A stretch of 61,475 bases of DNA from Zygnema cylindricum (GCA_037447655.1 JBBHKE010000609.1:1-61475); one strand, 5' to 3'; shown: positions 36,804 to 48,694, counted from the stretch's first letter. Notes: generated by a model from the letters alone, not told the origin. A program made the numbers and translations.

Positions 36804-38072
36804 GGCTGCTAGTTTTTCTGAAGATTCACGTTACGTCACGTTACGTTACGACACTTCACAGAAGTTTGCTTGCAAGCAAGCTTCCCTTGTTGGCTCTCGG
36901 TAATCGTTGCAGTGAATTGCAGGAATGGGAGTTTGCAGAGAGACTGAAGGGAGTGAGGAAAGTATGAAGCGGAATTGAATTATAGAAGAAACATTTGAAG
37001 TACGGTACGGCTTCAGCAGTCGACGTGGCAGACGTGAGAACCAATAGTGTCTTTTTCGCGTATAATTGCGTCAAAAAAGCGGGAGACGTGGAGATGACAA
37101 AACTGAAAATAGGGTACGGTACAGCTTGCGTTGATCCTCCTCGAGGACGACTTGAGAAAGCTGTAGGGCGAAAGTGCATTATTGATGGAACCGGGGTCAA
37201 TTTTGTTTGCTACTCAGAATAGCTCTTGATGGAATCCAGGTCAATTTTGTTTTTGACACGAGCCGTCAACAAACGGAATTCACATTGTCGATGGTCAAGC
37301 GTTAAGGACGTTGATCCTCCCCTCTAGTCCTTAACCCGGGTGGTCCTTTGGTCACTGCCGCCGTGGAATCCACAAGATACTACTGTACTGTACTGTAAAG
37401 TAAACCCAAAAAATGCTGAGTGGATAAAGAGGAAGAAGATCCTTTCACGGGAGGATAAACGGTTGTACAAACTGAAATGCAGCATTCCAGTTATTAGGAA
37501 TCATCCTTTCCTCGCTTCGGTGTGAAAACTTTGAGATCGTGGACTTGTCGGATAGGAAGAGACAAAAGTCATTCTGCTGTAAAAACATCCTTCACTAACA
37601 TCCAGCCACGTGCCATTTTGTCCCCTTTGTAAATATACTGGAGACTGAAAGACCAGTATATTGTCGGCGTTAGCAATGTGGACATACGTACAAAACGTAC
37701 CTTTCCACTTTTGCAGGCTGTATCTCCAAACATCGAGGAAAGAGCGCAATTCCATTGGCTAACAAAAAGGAAATTAGTATTCTAAGTACAGATTTATAAA
37801 TTTCGATTCGGTACAAAGCCCCTCTTGACAGGTTCCGAAACTCCGAATGCCCAAAAGCATAGTTGTTCAAAACGTATTCTACGCACGATTCGAATGCGCG
37901 TACAATACGTAGAAACTGGCGAGGTCGATGTGAAAAAATAGTAAAAAACGTTAATGAATTTTTTTCCGTACAAAGTCGTACATGTTAACAAATTTGAATT
38001 GAACATGTACCGCAGTTTGTACGCTTTCCATCAAATGAGTGGTAAGAAATAATATGTATTTAAATAAGGGAA
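36804..38072. other. Upstream region of DQD/SDH, no gene supported
   Basis: This holds the probable promoter and 5' UTR (short ttacgtcacgttacg repeat at about 36830-36850) and further intergenic sequence. A plus-strand open frame of 75 codons at 36995-37222 has no recognisable motif. Confidence 0.45.
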
Positions 38073-38898
38073 GGGAATTGCTAATCGCAGAGACTATTTT
38101 TGCTGCGCGCAGGTACACCGCAAATCGTTATTAGTGTCAAAGTCACTAATTTGGGTTCTTAAAATTTTGATTTTTTTTTTCAAATAGGATACATGATTTT
38201 AATTTTTCCTTGACGTTAATTAAGGTACCATACAAAATAGCGTAAAGCCCGAAAGTACAATAAAATATAAATAGTGTGGTGTACGGTCGATGTCGGACCG
38301 TACATAAATGTACCTTTTCAAGTGAAAATTTACAAAAAATGAATTAAATCACACGCGCACGCATAGGAACGTGCACTCAAAAAAATGGGATTAGTCTGAC
38401 ACGTAAATTAGTATATCATGTACGTATATTTTAAATTCGCGACGGCGTACGATTTCTAATATTTTGCACGGATACATATTAATATATATAATCGTACGGC
38501 GAATATTCCATTTTTGTTGTTCCCAAATTAGCATAAACGCCGAAATTATAATACACCTTTTAAAAAAAAAATCAAATTCTTAATTAGCATCAATTACGGT
38601 AAATTTTCTTCAACACTATTTCAACTTTGACACTAATAACAATTCCCGGCGTAGTTGTCCGAAATTATACATTTGAAGTACAGTCTAGTACAAGCTACGT
38701 ACCTTTAAGTTCAGATTTTACGGTCAATCCGTCGAACAACTTAGACTAGCGAAATATTGTAACGGCGGTTAAAAAACTGTCGCGCTTGCGAACGTCGACC
38801 GTCATGAAAAAAAAACAATTCACACGGCCGACGCAGGTTTACAATAACAAAACAGAGGCAGCCACATATGAATAAAATGGATGCGCGCAGGTATAATA
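38073..38898. mobile_element. Partial copy of the fold-back element, broken by insertions
   Basis: It begins gggaattgctaatcgcagag and follows the left arm of the 9801 element to about 38890 (ggatgcgcgcaggta). Position 38114 interrupts it with a TA-inserting element; the arm resumes at 38654 with gttgtccgaaattatacatt. A second TA-type element starts at 38899. Confidence 0.75.
38116..38651. mobile_element. TA-inserting element, CACCGCAAATCG variant, inside the fold-back element
   Basis: The 536-bp element starts CACCGCAAATCGTTATTAGTG and ends ..CACTAATAACAATTCCCGGCG, flanked by TA at 38114-38115 and 38652-38653. Removing it and one TA restores the sequence gcgcaggTAgttgtc, matching gcgcaagTAgttgtc of the intact copy near 9835. 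Confidence 0.85.
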
Positions 38899-39185
38899 CA
38901 CCGCCAATCGCTATTAGCGTAGAAGTTTCTTTACCGTATATGAATAATTACCGTGGTTTACGCTAATTAAGAATTTGAAAATTTTGAAAAAAACATACAT
39001 TCTAATTGTTTAATAATTCTAATTTTGGTCTTTGAAAAAAGTAAATGTCAGTCGCAAAGATGCTTACACTAATATAGGTATTTGTACAAAATCTGACAAA
39101 TCGTACACAAATCGTACGTTCACACAGTCGAAACGTGGTTGTTGGACGAATATATAAGAACGTGATATTTGAAAACCCGATTTGA
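38899..39185. mobile_element. CACCGCC-family element, one end only
   Basis: It starts CACCGCCAATCGCTATTAGCG after TA and resembles the inverse of the 7638-7852 MITE for about 90 bp. It then runs into sequence like the interior of the CACCGCG family (ggtatttgtacaaaatctga). No right end was found. Confidence 0.55.
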
Positions 39186-39203
39186 TCCCTTTTTTAGACC
39201 GCA

Positions 39204-39826
39204 TGTTGAAAAGAGGTAATTAATAGTTCACTTCCCTATTTTAGTTTAGTTTTAAGAAAGAGAGTAAGGATCAAAGGCGCGAAATGGCTGCCGCCTTATT
39301 TAGAAAGTGGCAGTTTTGGCGGATAAGGGTATATCTGCTAATGTGGTGCCTAGGTCTAGATTTAAACCTTTGACCTCTTGATTCTTTACAGCCCAACGCC
39401 TATACCATTAAGGCGTTGGGCTGTAAAGAATTAAGAGGTCAAAGGCTCAAATCTTGACCTAGGCACCACATTAGCAGATATACCCTTAAACGCCAAAACT
39501 GCCACTTTCTAAATAAGGCGTCAGCCTTTTCGCGCCTTTGATCCATACTCTCTTTCTTTAAAACTAAACTAAAATAGGGAAGTGAACTATTAATTACCTC
39601 TTTTCAACACTCCCCTTAATTCCTAGTCACTTTTCAATTTTAATCCACAGTTTTCTCTGCAATAAATCAACTTAGGGGAAGGCACTACTTTTGTCATCAT
39701 GTCTACAATCATTTCTCTATCAGTTTTATGAACCAGTTTAATAATTTTATTTTCTACCTTCTCTCTGACAAAGCTTAGTCTAATATCCATATGCTTAGCT
39801 TTGAAGTGATGTTTGTTTTATACTGT
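39204..39826. mobile_element. Palindromic fragment of Copia family A (LTR start, inverted LTR start, RNase H tail)
   Basis: 39204-~39405 is the first ~200 bp of the family A LTR in forward orientation, starting exactly at TGTTGAAAAGAGG. The sequence then folds back: ~39407-39609 is the inverse of the same LTR stretch, followed by the inverse polypurine tract (ctcccctt) and the inverse 3' end of the Copia RNase H coding region to 39826. The centre is the hairpin AACGCCT...AAGGCGTT. Compare 48507-48920. Confidence 0.85.
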
Positions 39827-40256
39827 ATTGTATTTTACACATTATACATTATGGCATGCCTCGTCATGGCATCCTTAAAAAAACAATACAGGTGTAAGGT
39901 CTGAACCGTACAACTATTCTCGATAATTATAGGAGCTTATAGTTGTCGGCCTTATATTTATCGATAATTTATCGTGGTACATCGGTTTTTCATTGCAATA
40001 ATTAGGTTACTGATATAAACAATGAGTGTATTGATTTTAGGTAGGTAAAAAAAAAGTTCATATCTTTTATCGACAAATGGTTACCGATGCACACCACTAA
40101 TAATTGAATAGCGTTAAAACTATATTTTATCGCCGATAGTTATCGTTATCGGCGATAAGACCGATAGCGATATATTGTACCAATATATCGATTATCGGGT
40201 CCCCGAAAAATGGCCCATATCGGTTATCGGAAAATCCTTACCGATACACAACACTA
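39827..40256 (-). mobile_element. Truncated hAT-like copy next to the 5' LTR of Copia B
   Basis: It ends ..CCTTACCGATACACAACACTA, the inverse of the 8330 element's left terminus, and carries the same ttatcggcgataa subterminal motifs. A second terminus-like sequence (ggttaccgatgcacaccacta) lies at 40077-40097, so two overlapping copies may be present. Confidence 0.6.
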
Positions 40257-41187
40257 ACTTTAATACATGGGGACATACCCTTACCTTCAATAGTGTGACA
40301 GTAGCAGATAGACAGTAGAGTGTACTGTACTTGCAGGGACACGCGTCGACGATAGGAAATGATGCAGATTTTACGGAGTGGCGCCAACATTCAGTTACAC
40401 GCGTCACGCAAGAAACGATTAGATTCACCGGATCGGACGAACGGAATCTAAACCGGTTATTTCGGAAATACATGGTACGGTTCGACGTTATGGTCGTTGA
40501 TTACATTTGCGCCAACGGACGCGATTCACCTGGGACCACAAGCGTGATTCACGTGGGACCACAAGTGACGAAGCACTCAGGTGCTTCGTACTACACTACC
40601 ACAATCTGTTGTACTTTAGCGACTATCGCTGACTAAGCACCTGGAACATTTTATGTACGGTTCGCTATCTGAGAATATCTGAAAAACATTATTTTGTAGC
40701 TTAGTGTAATAAAAATTAGTGTTTCATTAATTAGGTCTTTTGAAAATAATAATTAGGTTTTGGAGGTACACAAGGTACAGTAAAGTACAGGTTGGATACT
40801 TTGTCGTAAGTCTGGATAGTCTTGTAGTACAGCTACCCGAATTAGTGTGACCAGTAGATACTCACTGTGGGTATATCGTGTAGGACTCAACAAATTTTGT
40901 GGCATCCAGTTTTGGGATTATGACATTTTAAGGGCAGTTTTTGGGACACTTCCAAGAGTCATATCTTATGGTTTACTAGGTCATTTGGGCTGCAATTTTG
41001 GGAATTGTCAGTTTACTTTGTTGTGTATTATTGTGAGAAATTTGAGGCATATTGGCCTTTTGAGTCATATTCTGTGTAAACTGAAAGTTGGCTGTTGAGT
41101 AGGTGTTTGATAGCTTTTGCTGTTTTCCATGTCTATTTCCACTACCACTACTAGTCCTCCTCCTGCAACGGTGGTTGTAGAACAACA
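40257..41187 (+). repeat. 5' LTR of Copia element B (5'-truncated)
   Basis: It matches the 3' LTR at 50310-51308 from about 50395 onward and ends ..GTTGTAGAACAACA. The first ~85 bp are missing where the hAT-like copy abuts. The primer-binding site follows at once. Confidence 0.85.
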
Positions 41188-44062
41188 GGTTATGGGCCTT
41201 TCGTCAAGAGTTTTTTTCTTCATTGGCCAAAAGTATGCGTATTAGGAGGCGATGGTTGAATCTTCGTTTGAAACTACTGACTTATTGGGGGTTTTCGATG
41301 GCTCTCTTGATGAAACATATCCAAGTTGGGCGAAAAAGAATTCAATGGCAAGGAACAATCTAATTCTTTGTGTTTCAGAAAATCTGGTCATGTCTCGCCT
41401 GAAAATGTAGAAGGCGAAGGAGATTTGGACATCACTGAAATCCGCTTTTGAGAAAGCTGGTCATGTCTCGCCTGAAAATGTAGAAGGCGAAGGAGATTTG
41501 GACATCACTGAAATCCACTTTTGAGAAAGCGAATGTCCAACAGGAGCTCTTACTGGCTGGAAAAATTTGGGGGTATAAATACTCGGGGGAAACTATGGTC
41601 GAGTATTGTGATAGCTTTCGTGCACTTATTGATGCACACTCTTCTGCTGAGGGATCATTTCCTAAGTTTCAACAAGCAACTTTGCTTATTAGAGGACTTC
41701 CTAGTAGGATGAAAGGTGTGTGTGCTCAGTTAAAGAGTCATGATAAAGCTAGTTGGTCGTTTTAATTAACATATAATCTTATATAAGAGGAAGAGTCTAA
41801 TACTAAACTCCTTGAAGGAGAAGAAAAGGTTGAAGCTTTTGCAACATAATCTGACAAAAGAGCCTAGTTTAATCAGAATAGGAATCAGTTTAACCAAAAG
41901 TAGAATCAATTTAATCAGTTTAATCAGAGACCAAATAGACAATCTTCTACTGCTTCTTTCTATTGTTCTGAGAAGGGTCATGGATACAGGTATTGTCTTA
42001 AGCTGAAAAAGGCTAATGAGACAGGTTTATACAGGCCGGGATGGCAGCAATGCCAATATCACAAAGGGTTTTATGGATATCCTACTTGTGGAAATGCTCT
42101 CTTTTTAGCTTCTGACACTGATGCAAGTGAGTCTATGAGATTTAATGAGCAAGAAGAAGCCGAGTTATTTGCTATGTCGACAGCAATGGAGGGTCCCAAA
42201 GATGCAGGATGGATCATGGACACGGGAGCATCGGCCCACATGTGCTGGAACAAGGCGGCTTTTACAAATCTGCAACAAACGCCTCTAAAGAGTATATACT
42301 ATGCTTGTGGGATGAGTGTTCAAACTTCAGCTCAGGGTGATGTATCTTTAATGGTAGATCCAGGGGGAAAGTAGGTAGATAGAACTCTTCAGAATGTTTT
42401 GTATGTTCCAAAATTTAAAAATAATCTTTTCTCTACATCATTAGTGGAAAGCAAAGGCTTTGAAGTCATTATGAAAGAAGGTAGACATGTTGTTAGCAAG
42501 AAAGGAAAAGTAGCAGTATTAAGAACTAGAGATGCTAGCAAAATGTACCGGATGAACATGGCTGAATATAAGGAAAATGATGTTCTCTACTCAAATGTCC
42601 AATCCGATAATGAGTTGTGGCATAAGAGATTAAGACACATGAATTATGATTGTCCAAAGAAAATGGTGAATTCGCGAAAAGATGATAGAGTTTCTCTCAC
42701 CTCTCATCCTATAAAATCATGTGATGGTTATTCACTTGGCAAGATCCACAGATTGCCATTTCCACATGAAACAAACCACATATCGGAAAGAGTTCTACAG
42801 CTAATACATTCGATGTTCTCGGTCCTTCACAAGTGGCTTCGGCTAGAGGCGTCCACTATATGGCCACATTTACAGATGACTACTCGAGGTACACCAAGTT
42901 TTACTTCATGCAACATAAAAGTGAAGTGCTTACTCACTTCAAACACTATAAAGCATGGGCGGGAAAGCTTAATGGAGTTCCAATATTGGCGCCGAGATCG
43001 GGCAACGGGGGAGAATACACGTTAAAGGAATTCGAAGAATTTCTCCTTCAGGAAGGTATCAGTCACAATCTTACAGTTCCATATACACCAGAACAAAATG
43101 GTATTTTTGAGAGATTAAATAGGACAGTGACAGAAAGTGCTCGGTCCATGCTTGCAGATAAAGGGCTAGATTTGAATTTTTGGGTTGAAGCACTTAACTG
43201 TGCAGTTTATCTTAAAAATAGAATTGATAGAGATTTGTTAGCACTACAACTTATGAGCTTTGAACAGGAAAAAAACCTGATGTTAGTCACTTTAAGATCT
43301 TTGGCAACAAGTGTTTTATTTTAGATACTTCAGAGGATAGATGGAAAATGGAGGCTAATGGCCCACTTCGGATTTTCATGGGGTATAATGATAATGCGAA
43401 AGGATATAGGATTTTGTATTTGAGAAACAGAATTGAAAATCTTTAGGAATATCAAGATTAAAGATGAACAAGATTTGGTTGAACTCTTTAAAGTATTCGG
43501 ATCAACCAACAAAGAAAAAGGAAGAATATGTCATTTTTCACCACACGCAGCAGAGTCTACTTTCCACAAGCAAGTGGGACACCTCTTCCTTAATTCCTCT
43601 AGTGCCTTCACGGGATGCTTCACCACAAGCTACACCTCAGGTGAAAGGAACTGCTACATACTCGGTACCAACTCAAGTTATGGTTCACACAAAACAGAAA
43701 AAAACAGAGGTTGCCGACGATTTCAGTCTTAGAATTTCCAGGGGGGAAAAGATCTAGCAGGCGTCTGCAAGCAAGCTCTCACTTTGCTTTTTTTGCAGCT
43801 ACAAAGGAGACTCTAACGATCCTTGAGGCCTTCTCATCACTTGAGAGAAATGAGTGGATCGAGACGGCAAACAATGAAATGAAGTCTATTATGGAGGCAA
43901 AGACATGGGAGCTGGTGGATCTTCCTCCGGCACAAAAACCATCGACAGCAAATGGGTATTCAAGGTGAAGCTGAACCCTGACAACACCTTTGAAAGGTAT
44001 AAGGTCAGACTAGTGGCCAAAGGGTACAATAAAAAAGAAGGTATTGACTTTGGAGAAACCTA
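41129..44062 (+). pseudogene. Copia element B gag-pol, 5' part, decayed
   Basis: The frame opens at ATG 41129 inside the LTR and is soon broken by stops. A 73-bp direct duplication (41385-41457 and 41458-41530) shifts gag. The nucleocapsid knuckle YCSEKGHGYRYC has lost its first Cys. The protease keeps WIMDTGAS (about 42213-42236). The integrase has HKRLRHMN and a core with TFTDDYSRYTK, but the second catalytic Asp is Gly (RSGNGGEY near 43000). The reverse transcriptase begins near 43840 (ERNEWIETANNEMKSI) and stops abruptly at about 44062, where element A is inserted. It resumes at 49592. It cannot encode an active element. Confidence 0.9.
41188..41198 (+). promoter_or_regulatory. Primer-binding site of Copia B (initiator tRNA-Met anticodon arm)
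   Basis: GGTTATGGGCC directly after the LTR end CA is complementary to the anticodon stem-loop of eukaryotic initiator tRNA-Met (GGCCCATAACC), not to its 3' end. This is the arrangement of half-tRNA-primed elements. Confidence 0.7.
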
Positions 44063-44280
44063 CTTTAACCAGCCATAACTTACTGCCCAGGGGAGCAAAT
44101 TCAGTGATTCTTTTTGCGTTTGACTCAGGGAAGTCTTGTCCTCACAAGGGTGAGAGTGGTCAAAATATTTGTGTGTCTGGGTGGCGTTTATTCAGCGGGA
44201 AAGTAGAAGGGGAAAATATTATCCTAGAGGCTATACATAGGCTGCTCATTTTGTGGGTCAATGGAGACCACAGAATTTCA
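44063..44280 (+). repeat. 5' LTR of Copia element A (only the last ~218 bp)
   Basis: It aligns with 49375-49591 of the 3' LTR (ccataacttactg..., tattcagcgggaaagtagaag, ..CAGAATTTCA). The first ~670 bp of this LTR, together with about 640 bp of the host element's RT, are missing, presumably by one deletion. Confidence 0.85.
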
Positions 44281-47200
44281 GGTTATGGGCCCACCCTCTA
44301 GGGTGCCCATATTTGATGGATCAGACTTTCTTTATTGGGAAATGATGATGGAGGGAGAACTATTTGAGAAGCATCTATGGGGCATAGTGTCTGGACAAAT
44401 TCGATGCCCACCTCAACCTAGGTTTGGACGGACACCTTTTTCTGGCACCTCCGCCTCTACAGTTTGTAGAACAGCTTCCACCATCACCGAGGATGAAGAC
44501 GAGGAAGGAGAGGAGATTGTCATGGAAGGAGAAATGGGAGGAGTTGTAACTCAAGTGACAATATTGCCAAAGGCGATACCGGCAGCAGCACCACCAGCAA
44601 CAGTGACAAGGGTTTAGACCTAAAGATCAGAGTATGAAAAGTGGATTTACAAAGACAAGGTTGCTAAGCTTTTAATTCTTAAAAGTTTAGCAAAGGGCAT
44701 TGCCATTTCCCTTATGCGTGTCAAATCTTCATCTCACATTTGGATATCACTAGTTAACAAATATAAAAGTGGATCACTGCAGCAGCGACAAATGGCAGAA
44801 AACAAGATTGTAGCTTATACTTATGAGGGAGGAAGCATGAATAATTATTGCAATGATCTACGAGCATTATTTGGAGAGCTAGAGAGTGCAGGTAACTCAT
44901 GGTCTGAGAGACAAAGAGTGAACACATTAATGATGAAACTACCTGAAGAGTATGAGAATATCATTAACCGATTGCAGGACATGGGAGATAGCAATTGGAA
45001 TTGGGATGACACAGTGGGAATGATTTTAGTGAAAGAAAGCACTATAGAGCTTAGGAGAGGGAGTCCAAGTGTTCAAGCATTGTCTGCAGGAGCTGATTGG
45101 CGGAAGCGTGATGAGGAGAGAGGGAAAGATCCCTATCGAAACTTTGGTGGAAGAGGACAAGGAGGTGGCAGACTTGATAGACGAGGAGAGGAACTTCTCG
45201 AGGAGGATTATGTCACTTCTGCAAGAAACAGGGACACTATATGGGAGATTGTGTCAAACTTGCAGATCTTCGACTGAATGATGGTCAACGAACCTCAAGG
45301 GATGGAGGAAAGTAAAAGGCTTTCCTAACTCAAGTTCATGATGAGGAAGTGGAAGGAAAAACTGAACCAGAAGAGGAGCTTGAGGAGCTTCTCCTTAATC
45401 CGAAAAACATTGAAAAACATGTCGACATTCCACGGAGACAAAAGTGTGCTTTCGGAGGTAAGAGGGATCCACCCGAGGATGGGTGGATTATAGACTCAAG
45501 GGTTTCAATGCATATGTGCAAAGATAAGCGGTGGTTCACTAAACTGAGAAAGATCCCAACAGTTGAGATAGAGTACGGAGATGGTAGAGTAGAAACCACA
45601 AGTCTTGTTGGAACTGTTGACTTGAAGGTTCTAGTTGATGGAAAGGCCTCAATTGTAAGACTCTCAGACGATCTTTACATTCCACAGCTTAGCAAGAACC
45701 TTGTCTCAATAGTTGTCTTAGATGAAAAGGAGTTTGAAACAGGAACTAGGAAAGGAATCTTCACAGCAAGCTTTGATAATGAGGTTTATTTCATAGCTAA
45801 GAAGGGCACACAAGGAATGTTCAAAATTGTTCTTTGCAATGAAAAGAGTGTTCTCTACTCGTGTGCAAGTGAGATGATGCTTTGGTATAAAAGGTTGGGG
45901 CATGTGCATCAAGATAGATTAAAGAAAATGAAGAAAATGGGAATAGTGGAGGGTATTACTTTTGAGGATGATGAGACCTTTGATGATTGTAGTGGATGTG
46001 CTCAAGGGAAGATTCATAGACTTCCATTTCCAAAGGCAACCACATTTAGGAGAGAGAAAGTATTAGATCTAGTTCACACTGATGTTTGGGGACCTGCTAG
46101 GTATGCTTCACATGGGGGGAAGAGATTGATGTTATCCATCACAAATGATTGGTCTAGATACACGAAGGTATACTTTCTCAGACATAAGTCAGAGGTATTA
46201 AGATGTTTCAAAGAGTATAAAGTATGGAGTGAAAAACTACACGAAACCTCAATAAAAGAGATAAGAAGTGATAATGGGAAAGAATACACCTCAGGGGAAT
46301 TTGAAGAATATCTTAAAGAAGAAGGAATTCATCATGAGAAAACTGTTCCCTATAATATGGAACATAATGGAGTAGCAGAAAGAGTGAATAGAACTTTAAG
46401 AGATATGTCCAAAAGTATGTTAACTGATAAGAGGATAGGGTTGCAGTTTTGGACGGAGTCTATGAACTATGCTAATTTCATCAAAAATAGAGTCTTAACT
46501 TCAGCAAATAAGGAGGAAACTCCGTATGAGAGGTGGATAGGAAGAAAGCCTGATTTGTCTAGTTTGAGAGTGTTCGGAAGTCAAGTCCACAGTTTGGATT
46601 CCGATAAGACTAAATGGAAGTTAGAGGGGAGAGGGAAGCCAGGATATCTTGTAGGATATCGTGAGAGCACAAAAGGATACCGAGTGTATGACTTGAAAAA
46701 GAGAGATGTAATTTTAGTGAAACACATTGTGGTGATGAATGAAGAGAAGTCCATTTATCCATACAAATATAATAAGGAAGTCAAAATCAGATTTGAAACG
46801 GATCAGTTTTCTGACTTTGATTTTGAAAATGAAGAAAAGGAAGAGGGAGAAAAAGAAAAATTTGCAAATCTACCAAAGGAGGAGGAAAGGACAACATCCG
46901 AGGCAACGCCACAATACGAAGTGGAAACCGATGAGGAACTTGATGAGACACCGGAATTGGAAGATAAGGGAGCTGAAAATCTCCCAAAACGAAACCCAAG
47001 GATTCCTTCTATACCGGCGTCCACTTTTGAAGGGGGAAGAAGAAGTAGTAAACGACTTCAAGAATGACAAGTAAATAACTCACAAAGATGTCTCACCCAG
47101 ATGAACCTCAAACATACTTAGAGGCCATAAACACTCCAGAAAGTAGCCGATGGATCACAGCTATAAATGAAGAAATGGCCTCTATCATGGAAGCCAATAC

Positions 47201-48689
47201 ATGGGAGTTGGTAGATTGTCCACCGGACGGAAAACCGATCGGATGTAAGTGGGTGCTTAAAATTAAATTAAACCCCGGATAATACCATTGAGAGGTACAA
47301 AGCTAGGTTAGTTGCAAAAGGTTATACTCAGAAAGAGGGGATAGGCTACGAAGAAACCTTTGCACCTGTAGTCAGATTTCTTTCTATTAGAATCCTTTTA
47401 AGTATAGCCGCAGCGGAGGATATGAAAATCCACCAGATGGATATTAAAACGGCCTTTTTGCACGGAGAGTTGGAAGAAGAAATTTACATGAGGCAACCGA
47501 AGGATTCGTGGAAAGTGGGGAAGAAAACAAAGTTTGCAAACTGATAAAATCACTCTATGGGCTTAAGCAAGCCCCGCGACAGTGGAATATAAAGCTCGAC
47601 AAATTTCTGACCGGTTTAGGGTATATCAGAATTAGTTCAGATCACTCTATATATTTTTTTGAGGATGAGAATGGAGTGATATTTGTTGCTATTTATGTGG
47701 ATGATTTGTTGGTCTTAAGCAAGTCCTTAGATAAAATTAACAAACTAAAACGGGATCTTAGAAGCAGTTTTGATATAAAAGATCTTGGCGAAGCAAAGTA
47801 CATTTTGGAAATTCAGGTGGAGAGAGACAGAGGGAATAGAATTATAAGACCCACTCAAAAAGAAGCAATCGGTAATATGCTAGAAAAATTTCAAATGGAG
47901 AAAGAAAACGGATATACTACTCCCATAGATTTGAAGAAAGTGAGTGAGGGGAGTGAAGAGGGAGGAATATTGATCATTAATGATGAGATGGATGAGATAG
48001 AAAGAAAATATATGGAAAATATCCCTTATCGGCAGATTGTAGGCAGTTTAATTTATTTTATGAACTGTACCCGTCCGGATATAGCTGCAGCTGTAGGTGT
48101 CCTTAGTAGAAATCTAAATGAACCAAGAAAGAGAGACTGGGAGGCTGCCAAAAGGGTGATGAGGTATTTGTTGGGGACAAGGAAATTATGGTTGCATTTG
48201 GGAGGGGAGCACACTGACATCACCAATTGGAGTGATGCCAGTTATGGAGATGTGCCTTTAAGGAGGTGTACGACTGGATATGTGTTGCAAATTGGATCCG
48301 GTGCATGTTGTTGGAGTAGCAAGCAACAAAAAGTAGTTGCTTAGTCCACTATGGAGGCTGAATACATGGCTTCCTGTGTTGCCACCAACGAATTAATGTG
48401 GGTTAAATCTCTTCTTGAAGAACTTGGGTTCATGAAGTCTGGAACTCAAAATGTTTTTTGTGATAATCAAGCTGCTATCTCTATTGCAGCTAATCCGAAA
48501 CATCACTTCAAAGCTAAACATATGGATATTAGACTAAGCTTTGTCAGAAAGAAGGTTGAAAACAAAATCATTAAACTGGTTCATAAAACTGATAGAGAAA
48601 TGATTGCAGACATGATGACAAAAGCAGTCCCTTCCCCTGAGTTGATTTATTGCAAAGAAAACCGTGGATTAAAATTGAATAGTGACTAG
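44261..48689 (+). pseudogene. Copia element A gag-pol, nearly complete but decayed
   Basis: The order gag, protease, integrase, reverse transcriptase, RNase H is that of Ty1/Copia. Gag starts at ATG 44261 inside the LTR (METTEFQVMG, then FDGSDFLYWEM). It has stops TAG 44615 and TAA 44621 and a frameshift before the intact zinc knuckle CHFCKKQGHYMGDC (45211-45252). Another stop is at 45313. The 572-codon frame 45349-47067 carries the protease motif mutated to DSRVS, an integrase zinc finger with Tyr for the first His (WYKRLGH), and the DDE residues HTDVWG, RSDNGKEY, HNGVAERVN. RT follows with frameshifts near 47283 and 47510, motif AIYVDDLL, then RNase H WSDASYGD. Stop TAG 48342 precedes STMEAEYMA. 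Inactive as it stands. Confidence 0.93.
44281..44295 (+). promoter_or_regulatory. Primer-binding site of Copia A (initiator tRNA-Met anticodon arm)
   Basis: GGTTATGGGCCCACC matches, over 15 bases, the complement of the anticodon stem-loop of plant-type initiator tRNA-Met (GGTGGGCCCATAACC). It sits immediately after the LTR terminus TTTCA. Confidence 0.75.
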
Positions 48690-48694
48690 GACTT

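Noticed and set aside
36995-37222. 75-codon frame upstream of DQD/SDH as a divergent gene
   Set aside because: There is no motif, no clear splice context and no similarity I recognise.
40192-40636. Open frames on both strands in the Copia B LTR, repeated near 50406-50763
   Set aside because: They are fortuitous frames in a long terminal repeat and recur only because the LTR does.
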